DNA of 52,916 nt, from positions 1-52,916 of the forward strand of contig JANXAZ010000006.1 in the NCBI GenBank assembly GCA_025062095.1, in the 5' to 3' direction. Below are positions 17,373 to 25,633 of the stretch, one piece after another. The translations under genes and the position numbers were made by a program. The DNA comes from Geminicoccaceae bacterium. Lineage in GTDB: Bacteria; Pseudomonadota; Alphaproteobacteria; Geminicoccales; Geminicoccaceae. The notes under the pieces are model-generated. The model did not search any database. It saw only the letters and a list, made by a program, of their open reading frames with translations, and was not told the origin of the DNA. Positions within the stretch are counted from its first letter, which is position 1. Each line of letters begins with the position of its first letter.

Positions 17373-19118
17373 ATGGCGATTTCGAGCCGCACCGCGCAGC
17401 TCGCCCCGCCTTCCCGGAGCGGGCTCGTCCGCCCGCTCTTCGAGGGCGCTCCGCGCCTTCTCGGCGCTCTGGCCTTGGCCCTTCTGATCGCCGCCCCGGT
17501 CCTCGTTCTCTTCGTCTATGTCGGTCGGCCGGACGAGGGCCTGTGGTCGCATTTCGTCCGCACCGTCCTCTTGGACCACCTCCGCGATACGACCCTTCTC
17601 GTCGCGGGCACGACGATCGGCACGCTGATCATCGGTGCCGGCACCGCCTGGATCGTCACGCTCTACCGCTTTCCCGGACGGCGGATCCTGAATTGGGCTC
17701 TGGTCCTGCCGCTGGCCATGCCGAGCTACGTGCTCGCCTACGCCTGGACCGATCTCCTCCAGGTGACGGGTCCGATCCAGACGACGCTTCGGGCGATGAC
17801 CGGCCTCGGGGTCCACGACCTCTGGTTCCCGGAGATCCGGTCGCTGGGCGGAGCGATCTTCGTTCTGACCCTCGCCCTCTACCCGTACGTCTATCTTCTG
17901 GCCAGAGCGGCCTTCCTCGAGCAGTCGCAGTGCGCTCTCGAAGTCAGCCGGACCTTGGGGTGCAGTTCCGGAGAAGCCTTCCGCAGGGTCGGACTACCGC
18001 TCGCGCGGCCGGCGATCGCGGCCGGCCTCGCCTTCGTGGTCATGGAGACCCTGGCCGACTTCGGCGCCGTCAAGCATTTCGAGGTGGCGACGCTGACCAC
18101 GGCGATCTACCGCGCCTGGTACGCCCTCGGCAGTCCCGTCGTCGCGGCCCAGCTCGCCCTTCTCTTGGTGGGTCTGGTCGCCGCGGTGCTCGCCATCGAG
18201 CGGCGCGCGCGCGGCCGTGCTCGGTACGCTACCGGGACGGTACACATCTTCCGCAAGCGACGCGAGCCCTTGCAGGGTGCCAAGGGTTGGGCGGCGACGG
18301 CCTTCTGCGCTCTGCCCGTGCTTCTGGGCTTCGTTCTGCCGGCGGCCGGGCTGATTCTCATGGCGCTCGAAGAGCAACACGAACTCTCCGGCGCGCGCCT
18401 GGTGCAGCTGACCGTCAACACGCTCCAGCTCGCGGCCTGGGCGAGCCTGATCGTGGTCGCAACCGCGCTTCTCGGAGTCCACATTGTCGGCCGCGACCGC
18501 ACCGGCCCCGCGGCTCGGCTCGTGCGGCTCGCCACCTTGGGCTACGCGGTTCCGGGTGCGGTCGTCGGCGTGGGCCTTCTGTTGTTCCTCGGTTGGCTCG
18601 ATCGGACCCTCGACGGACTGCTCCACGCGGTCGCCGGTCGCGGGCTGCCCTGGGTCCTCACCGGCTCGCTCGCCGCCGTGCTCTACGGCTATCTCGTCCG
18701 CTTCTACGCGATCGCGCACAATCCGCTCGACGCCGGCATGGCCAAGGTCTCCCCGGCTCTCGTCGACGTCGCGCGCGTGCTCGGCAGCCGACCGGTCCGG
18801 ATCTTGCGGCGCGTCCATTTGCCGTTGTTGCGCCCGAGCCTTCTCACCGCCCTTCTGCTCGTGTTCGTCGAGACGATGAAGGAGCTGCCGGCGACCTTGA
18901 TCCTGCGGCCGTTCGACTTCGATACGCTGGCGATCGAAGCCTATCATCTCGCCAGCACCGAGCGCCTCTACGCCGCGGGTCTGCCCTCGCTCGTGATCGT
19001 GGTCGCGGGTCTCGCTCCGGTGATCCTTCTGTGCCGGATGCTCGATCGCCGCCGCCCGAACATCGGTCGGGCGGCGGCCGAGGCTCTCACTTCCAGCCAC
19101 ATTGATCGACGAGCTTGA
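17373..19118 (+). CDS. ferric iron ABC transporter permease (FbpB/SfuB-like)
   Basis: 581 residues: two fused copies of the binding-protein-dependent permease domain, about twelve membrane helices. Both copies show the EAA-type loop: EVSRTLGCSSGEAFRRVGLPLARPAI near residue 190 and DVARVLGSRPVRILRRVHLPLLRPSL near 465. The order and length match FbpB/SfuB of periplasmic Fe(III) uptake. ATG 17373 is preferred over the upstream GTG/ATG codons because it gives a short polar leader before helix 1. The gene converges with the binding-protein gene and overlaps its end by 32 bases. No ATPase gene is beside it. Confidence 0.9.
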   Translation: MAISSRTAQLAPPSRSGLVRPLFEGAPRLLGALALALLIAAPVLVLFVYVGRPDEGLWSHFVRTVLLDHLRDTTLLVAGTTIGTLIIGAGTAWIVTLYRFPGRRILNWALVLPLAMPSYVLAYAWTDLLQVTGPIQTTLRAMTGLGVHDLWFPEIRSLGGAIFVLTLALYPYVYLLARAAFLEQSQCALEVSRTLGCSSGEAFRRVGLPLARPAIAAGLAFVVMETLADFGAVKHFEVATLTTAIYRAWYALGSPVVAAQLALLLVGLVAAVLAIERRARGRARYATGTVHIFRKRREPLQGAKGWAATAFCALPVLLGFVLPAAGLILMALEEQHELSGARLVQLTVNTLQLAAWASLIVVATALLGVHIVGRDRTGPAARLVRLATLGYAVPGAVVGVGLLLFLGWLDRTLDGLLHAVAGRGLPWVLTGSLAAVLYGYLVRFYAIAHNPLDAGMAKVSPALVDVARVLGSRPVRILRRVHLPLLRPSLLTALLLVFVETMKELPATLILRPFDFDTLAIEAYHLASTERLYAAGLPSLVIVVAGLAPVILLCRMLDRRRPNIGRAAAEALTSSHIDRRA

Positions 19119-20109
19119 GCGCTTCCGCGCTGCGCCGCGCGTAGACGGCGGCATTCATGGTATCCTGCTTGAAACTGCCCCAGGACGCCACGATCGCACC
19201 CGGCGGCACGGCCGGATTGGCCGGGTATTCGAAGTTGACGTCGGCGAGATAACGCTGGGCTTCGGGGGAGACGAGGTATTCGATGAGCTTGACCGCGTTC
19301 GCGCGGTTGGGCGCGTATTTGGCGAGACCCACCCCGCTCACGTTCACGTGCGTACCGCGATCACCCTGATTGGGAAAGAAAATCCCCACCTTCTCGGCGA
19401 CCTCTTTGTCTTCGGCTTTGCCCGAGCCGATAAGCCGGCCGAGATAATAGCTGTTCGAGATCGCCACGTCGCCCACGCCGGCCGCGACCGCCCGGATCTG
19501 ATCCGTGTCTCCGCCCTGCGGCGGCCGCGCCAAATTCTGGACGAAACCGCGACACCACGCGAGCGTCTTGTCGTAGCCGTTGGCCTCGATGAGCGAACCG
19601 ACCAGACCGAGATTGTAGATGTTGGTGCTCGACCGCGCGAGAATCCTGCCTCTCCACTTGGGATCGGCGAGCGCCTCGTAAGTCGAGAGCTCGTTCGGCT
19701 TCACGCGATCCGTGTTGTAGATGAGAACGCGCGCGCGCACCGTGAGCCCGACCCAACGATCCTCGGGGTCGCGCAGATGCGCCGGGATCGCCCGGCGGAC
19801 GAGCTCCGAACCGATCGGTTGCAACAGCCCCTTCTCGACCGCGACGTGCAGGCGTCCCGCGTCCACGGTGATGAAGAGATCGGCGGGCGAACGCGCCCCT
19901 TCCGATTCCAGACGTTGCAGGAGCGGGTCGTGGTCGCCCGAGACCACTCGGACTTCGATCCCGGTGGCGGCCTTGAAGCCGTCCCAGAGTTGTTGGTCGG
20001 TGCCGTAGTGTCTGGCGTTGTAGACGTTGACGACCTGCTGCGCCTCGCTCGGCATCGACCAAATCAAGGCCAAGCCGCAGATCGCGAGCAGACGACCTTT
20101 AGGTACCAT
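19087..20109 (-). CDS. ferric iron ABC transporter substrate-binding protein (FutA/FbpA-like)
   Basis: 340 residues, exported: signal peptide LLAICGLALIWSMPSEAQQ, then a type II periplasmic binding fold. Iron-site features include NVYNARHYGTDQQ near residue 28, the SSTNIYN segment and the Tyr pair ISNSYYLGRL near 220. It captures Fe(III) in the periplasm for the permease encoded on the facing strand. The ATG at 20107-20109 follows GGAGG. Although functional partners, the two genes are convergent and cannot form one operon. Confidence 0.9.
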   Translation of the reverse strand: MVPKGRLLAICGLALIWSMPSEAQQVVNVYNARHYGTDQQLWDGFKAATGIEVRVVSGDHDPLLQRLESEGARSPADLFITVDAGRLHVAVEKGLLQPIGSELVRRAIPAHLRDPEDRWVGLTVRARVLIYNTDRVKPNELSTYEALADPKWRGRILARSSTNIYNLGLVGSLIEANGYDKTLAWCRGFVQNLARPPQGGDTDQIRAVAAGVGDVAISNSYYLGRLIGSGKAEDKEVAEKVGIFFPNQGDRGTHVNVSGVGLAKYAPNRANAVKLIEYLVSPEAQRYLADVNFEYPANPAVPPGAIVASWGSFKQDTMNAAVYARRSAEALKLVDQCGWK

Positions 20110-20164
20110 GTCTTTTTTCCTCCGTGTCGAGCCGTCGGTCGGTCCCGACGAGCGGCACTCTTAG

Positions 20165-20170
20165 ATCATA
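20165..20170 (-). promoter_or_regulatory. possible -10 element of the iron-binding-protein gene
   Basis: On the minus strand TATGAT stands 55 bases before the ATG, five of six bases matching TATAAT. No good -35 is seen at 16-18 bases, so the call is tentative. No classical Fur or Irr box was recognised nearby. Confidence 0.3.
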
Positions 20171-20325
20171 CGGAGCGCGACACAAGCTGCTTTCTGAAAA
20201 GCGTGGACATTTTCGAATCGTTTTTTGTTCACTTCGGGTATGGGCCCGGATTTTCCCGCGGAGCCGCTTGATTCCGGAACGGTGTCGGTTCACCCTCGGT
20301 GCGCATGCGAGGGGGCGGCGGAGCG

Positions 20326-20658
20326 GTGCGACGGCATCACGACATGGGCGGGCTCGAAGCCGGGCCGATCGAGCGACACGAACACGAGCTCGAGCCGTGG
20401 GAAAAGAAGGTCGATGCGATCTTGCGCCTGTTGATGGCCAAGAAGGTCATGACGCTCGACGAGTTGCGTCGCGGTATCGAGGATCTCGGCCCCGGAGCCT
20501 ACGACGAGCTGTCGTATTTCGAGCGCTGGATCGCCTCGATCGCCAACATCCTGGTCGAAAAGGGCGTGGTGACCGTACAGGAACTGGGCGAGGCGATCGA
20601 AGCCGCCCGTGCCCGCCGCGCCGCGGCCGCGGCCTGCCGCGCGGAATCTTCGCCGTGA
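20326..20658 (+). CDS. nitrile hydratase/thiocyanate hydrolase-like, beta N-terminal half
   Basis: 110 residues matching the helical N-terminal half of nitrile hydratase beta: HDMGGLEAGPI at the start, then LDELRRGIEDLGPGAYDELSYFERWIASIANILVEKGVVT (compare the family pattern of FRHAIE and YYEHW). It lacks the SH3-like half, which is the next gene. Thiocyanate hydrolase and toyocamycin nitrile hydratase have beta split this way; the p14K-type activator is also a homologue, so a chaperone role is the main alternative. GTG 20326 is chosen because the family motif begins before Met 20344; ATG 20305 is possible. Overlaps the next gene by four bases (GTGA). Confidence 0.82.
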   Translation: MRRHHDMGGLEAGPIERHEHELEPWEKKVDAILRLLMAKKVMTLDELRRGIEDLGPGAYDELSYFERWIASIANILVEKGVVTVQELGEAIEAARARRAAAAACRAESSP

Positions 20659-20954
20659 GCACCTCGCCTTTCCGGCCCGGCCAGAGGGTACGGGTCAAGG
20701 CCCTGTTCCCTCCGGGGCATTGCCGGACGCCTCATTACACCCGTGGCAAGTGCGGGCGCATTCTCGATCTCCTCGACATCGAACCAGATCCTCAGGAACG
20801 CGCTTACGGTCGTCCGGGCCTTCCCCCGATTCCGGTCTGGCGGGTCGTCTTCGCGCAACGCGAGCTGTGGCCCGATTATCGCGGCCCGGCGCATGACGAA
20901 CTCGTCGTCGGCATCTTCGAGTCCTGGCTCGAACCCGTGGAGGACGACCCGTGA
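20655..20954 (+). CDS. nitrile hydratase/thiocyanate hydrolase-like, beta C-terminal half (SH3-like)
   Basis: 99 residues equal to the SH3-like C-terminal domain of nitrile hydratase beta. RPGQRVRVKALFPPGHCRTPHYTRGKCGRIL holds the conserved HxRxPxYxRGK-like segment whose Arg contacts the oxidised metal cysteines in known structures. VWRVVFAQRELWPDYRGPAHDELVVGIFESWLEP is the family ending. Starts at GTG 20655 inside the previous stop and ends overlapping the alpha gene by four bases, so all three subunits should be made together. Confidence 0.88.
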   Translation: MSTSPFRPGQRVRVKALFPPGHCRTPHYTRGKCGRILDLLDIEPDPQERAYGRPGLPPIPVWRVVFAQRELWPDYRGPAHDELVVGIFESWLEPVEDDP

Positions 20955-21610
20955 ATGGACCTCTCGACCACGATCACGATCACGAACACGGCGAACCGCA
21001 CCGTCACCCGCCGCGGCCCGATCTCGAGGACGGTCCGTACACCTGGCACATGGCGCTCACCGATGCCGTCGCCGACCTCCTCCTCGCCAAGGGGCTGATC
21101 ACGGCCGACGAGCTGCGGCGCACCGTGGAAGAGATCGACGCCAAGAGCCCGGCTCTCGGCGCGCGCCTGGTCGCCCGCGCCTGGGTCGATCCGGCCTTCA
21201 AGGCGCGCTTGCTCGCCGACGTCAACGCGGCCGCCGCCGAACTCGGCATCGATGCCGGCGGCATCCCGATCCGCGCGATCGAGTGCGGCCCGGGCGAGCA
21301 CCATGTCATCGTGTGCACGCTCTGCTCTTGCTATCCGCGCCTGCTGCTCGGGCCGCCACCCGATTGGTACAAGGCGCGGGCCTATCGGTCGCGCGTGGTC
21401 CGGGAGCCGCGCGCGGTCTTGGCGGAGTTCGGCTTGGAGCTGCCCGCAGACGTCCGCGTCGTCGTCCACGACAGCACAGCCGAACTCCGTTTCATGGTCC
21501 TGCCCCGGCGCCCCGAGGGCACCGAAGGATGGGACGAAGAGCGTCTGGCTTCCCTGGTGACCCGCGATTGTCTGATCGGGGTCGCCGTCCCGCGCGTGCC
21601 CGAAGGGTGA
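20951..21610 (+). CDS. nitrile hydratase/thiocyanate hydrolase-like, alpha (metal) subunit
   Basis: 219 residues. The metal-binding loop VCTLCSCY (Cys122, Cys125, Cys127) has Thr and Tyr at the positions typical of low-spin cobalt enzymes; iron types read VCSLCSCT. ADVNAAAAELGI and WYKARAYRSRVVREPRAVLAEFGLELP are typical of alpha. The N-terminus has a His/Asp-rich stretch (DHDHDHEHGEPHRHPP), perhaps a metal-acquisition tail. The usual Trp after CSCxP is Arg here (CSCYPRLLLG), inside the substrate pocket. Reaction is hydration of a nitrile, or thiocyanate to carbonyl sulfide and ammonia; the split-beta organisation favours the latter or a special nitrile (inference). Confidence 0.92.
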   Translation: MNGPLDHDHDHEHGEPHRHPPRPDLEDGPYTWHMALTDAVADLLLAKGLITADELRRTVEEIDAKSPALGARLVARAWVDPAFKARLLADVNAAAAELGIDAGGIPIRAIECGPGEHHVIVCTLCSCYPRLLLGPPPDWYKARAYRSRVVREPRAVLAEFGLELPADVRVVVHDSTAELRFMVLPRRPEGTEGWDEERLASLVTRDCLIGVAVPRVPEG

Positions 21611-22152
21611 GGATTGCCGCGCTCGCGAGTGTGCTCCTCGTCGCTTCGTGCTGGGCCGCGCAGGCGGATCAGCGGGATCCCCGGCTCGGATCGCTCTTCG
21701 CCCAACTCGAGAAAGCGGATGCGGTCGCGGCGCGGGCCATCGAAGCGCGGATCTGGGCGATCTGGGGCACGATCGACGATCCCGAGGCGCAGGACCTTCT
21801 GGAGCGCGGCAGCGTCGCCATGGCGAACCGCGACTATGCCGCGGCCATGACCGCGTTCGACGCGCTCACCGCCCGCTTTCCGGACTTCGCCGAGGGGTGG
21901 AACCGGCGCGCCACGCTTTTCTGGATCCTGGGAGACGACGAGGCCGCGCTGCGCGACATCCGCCGCACCCTCGCGCTCGAGCCGCGCCATTTCGGAGCGC
22001 TCGCGAGCCTCGGTCTCGTACTCTTGCGGCTCGGCCGCGAGGAGCAGGCCCTGCGGGCCTTCGAGGCGGCTCTTCGTATTCATCCGAACTCGGCGGTGGC
22101 TCGCTACCACGTGGCGAAGTTGCGGGAGCTCGCGCGAGAAGGCGCGCTTTGA
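21607..22152 (+). CDS. exported TPR protein at end of the hydratase operon
   Basis: 181 residues. Signal peptide RIAALASVLLVASCWAAQA with a possible lipobox (VASC), so it is either a lipoprotein or a periplasmic protein. Then a helical region (DPRLGSLFAQLEKADAVAARAIEARIWAIWG) and about three TPR units (GSVAMANRDYAAAMTAFDALTARFPDFAEGWNRRA; LGDDEAALRDIRRTLALEPRHFGALASLGL; LGREEQALRAFEAALRIHPNSAVARY). TPRs mediate protein contacts. Similar TPR proteins are widespread alone in alphaproteobacteria, so its place in this operon (GTG start overlapping the alpha stop) may be accidental. Its 3' end overlaps the convergent glycosyltransferase by 49 bases. Confidence 0.85.
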   Translation: MRIAALASVLLVASCWAAQADQRDPRLGSLFAQLEKADAVAARAIEARIWAIWGTIDDPEAQDLLERGSVAMANRDYAAAMTAFDALTARFPDFAEGWNRRATLFWILGDDEAALRDIRRTLALEPRHFGALASLGLVLLRLGREEQALRAFEAALRIHPNSAVARYHVAKLRELAREGAL

Positions 22153-23342
22153 TCGGTTCGTGCGAGTTCGGTCGACGGGGTGGCCGCGCCCGGCCGCGCG
22201 AACCTGTCCGGAAACAGCCGAGCCAACAACCGCGCGTGGTCGTCCGTGTCGACCGCGACCCGTTCCGGCAAATGCGCGATGTGGTCCACGACCGCGCGCC
22301 AACGCACCTCGTCGAGGGATTCGAGGAGCCGCTCGAGATTGTCGGCAACGGGTTCCCCGAGCACCCAGCCGGCGCCGTGGGTCGCGACGAACTCGGCGAT
22401 CGCCGTGCCCTCGAGCGCGAGCATCGGGCGATGGAAGCAGATCGCATCATACATGCGATTGGCGAAGGCGAACCTGGCGTTCAACCCCCCTTGGTAGTGG
22501 ACGATCCACACGAGGTCGGCGCTCGAACAGATCTCTCCGAGCTCGTCGGGATGTCGATACGGCCCACCATAAGTGACGTTCGGTAGGGCGCGAACGCGCG
22601 ATTCCAGTTCGCGAGCGACGGTTCCTTGCGGGATGCCGCGGATGACCACGGTGACGAGGTCCGGCCGCCGGGCCGCGAGGCCGGAGAGGATGTCGAAGCT
22701 TCGTTCGCACCGCAAGTAGCCGAGCCAGAGGATCCGCCACGGACGTCCCGGACGGCGGGGCGGCAGCCGTGCCGCCTTCGCGCGTTCGCGAGCGACCGCG
22801 ACGTCTTCCTCCGGAAGCTTGTTCTCGAGGAGGAACCAAGGGCCGCGATAGCCCATGCGCGGCCGGTAAAAACGTTCCACGTACCAAGGGGAGCTCACGA
22901 CGAGGAGAGCGGTTCGCGCCAACACGAGCCGCTCGACGGCGCGGAGGAGGGCCGAGATCGGGCCGGCGTCGGTTTGGAGGGGGTGGAGATCGAGGACCTC
23001 GTAGACGAAACGAGCGCGAACGCGCGCGAGGCACGCGACGGCGAGAGCGACGACCGCCTGCTCGAGGTTGCGCGCCATCAGGATGTCCGCGTCGCGCAGC
23101 GCTTCTCGGTTGCGCCAGAAGGCGAGGATGCCCGCGAGGATCGCGAAGACCCGATGCACGAAGGCGCGATCGGCGGCTCGCGCCAAGACGACCGGACGGA
23201 GCTCCGGATCGCCCTTCCCCCGCCCGCGATGGAAGCCGAAAAGCCGGAGCGAGCAGCCCAGTCTGAGGAGCTGGCGGCACCGGTTGCGGACCCGTCCGTC
23301 GGCGACGTCGTGGGCGACGTAGACGATCCGGATCGGCCGCAC
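22104..23342 (-). CDS. glycosyltransferase, GT4-like
   Basis: 412 residues of a GT-B fold transferase. N-terminal Rossmann segment IRIVYVAHDVADGRVRNRCRQLLRLG, donor half with ILWLGYLRCERSFDILSGLAARRPDLVTVVIRG, GGPYRHPDELGEICSSADLVWI and a C-terminal RMYDAICFHRPMLAL resembling the E-x7-E loop region, although the classical Glu pair is not clear. Probably acts on surface polysaccharide. GTG start at 23340-23342, 10 bases after the mmsA stop, so transcription may continue from mmsA. Donor and acceptor unknown; the C-terminal 25 residues are low-complexity. Confidence 0.8.
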   Translation of the reverse strand: MRPIRIVYVAHDVADGRVRNRCRQLLRLGCSLRLFGFHRGRGKGDPELRPVVLARAADRAFVHRVFAILAGILAFWRNREALRDADILMARNLEQAVVALAVACLARVRARFVYEVLDLHPLQTDAGPISALLRAVERLVLARTALLVVSSPWYVERFYRPRMGYRGPWFLLENKLPEEDVAVARERAKAARLPPRRPGRPWRILWLGYLRCERSFDILSGLAARRPDLVTVVIRGIPQGTVARELESRVRALPNVTYGGPYRHPDELGEICSSADLVWIVHYQGGLNARFAFANRMYDAICFHRPMLALEGTAIAEFVATHGAGWVLGEPVADNLERLLESLDEVRWRAVVDHIAHLPERVAVDTDDHARLLARLFPDRFARPGAATPSTELARTDQSAPSRASSRNFATW

Positions 23343-23352
23343 TCGTCACCCC

Positions 23353-24849
<1,497 letters not shown>

Positions 24850-25633
24850 GGTCCGGCCTCCACCTTCTTCGCGACACCCCGACCCCGGATAGGCCGCCCG
24901 CCGCGAGCCGTCCAGATGGCGGCCTCTCCTGCCCCCGATGTCGCTTGCCCGGGTTTTTCGCCACAGGCCGCGGCTGCGCAGCGATTTTCCCGCTTCCCGC
25001 CGGACAGGCGGCGAGACGTCCGTCGCGGCGGAGACTCCGAGGACGCGCACGGTGTCGGCGAGAAGCAGGAGCTCTGCTTCGATCTTCCCCGAGCCTGGTA
25101 CCGATCCGACGCGGAAGGCCGGTCCTTCGGCGTGCGAATCCGGAAGCTTCTCGAAAGAAAAAAGAACTTCCGTTCGCTCGGAGCATCGTGCTCGGAAAAA
25201 AGACGGTACGCGGCCGACCGAGCAGGGTGACGCGAATTCGCGCGCGGCAGGAGGGCCGAAAACGAAAAACGACGCAGCCCGTGGTCGGGGCCACGGAGCC
25301 CCGCGCCATCCGCCTATTGGCCAAGGAAGCGCCAGCCGAATCGTTTCGATGCACAGGACCGCCGGTCCTTCCCGCGCGCGTCGAGCACTCGCGACCGAAG
25401 CCGCGAGGGTCCCTGAGCGCTGCTCGGGGCCGCCAGCGCTTCGCGCGGCCCGGCTCCGCGGGCCGTAAGGTCCGTCGCACTTGCTCCATCCGAAAAGGTT
25501 CGCCGCGCGAAAAGGCGCCGGTGGCATCCGGGACGGCGCGACTTCCGGCTTTCGCGCTCGAAGAACGAGAGGATCGCGGCTCCGTCGCCGACCGGTCGCC
25601 GCGTCCCCGACGGTCCGGCGCTCCGCGCCGGGC
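24850..25633. other. about 0.8 kb without a recognised gene
   Basis: Region between the mmsA start and the pepN stop. Long open frames on both strands read as Arg/Ser/Ala-rich low complexity. It contains runs of A (for example near 25155-25205, CTCGAAAGAAAAAAGAAC) that may belong to the mmsA promoter. No hairpin with T-run was found for pepN. Confidence 0.45.

Noticed and set aside
20326-20658. assignment of this gene purely as a nitrile hydratase activator
   Set aside because: Activators resemble the beta N-terminus, but no complete beta gene is present and the next gene is exactly the missing C-terminal half, so a split beta subunit is the simpler reading.
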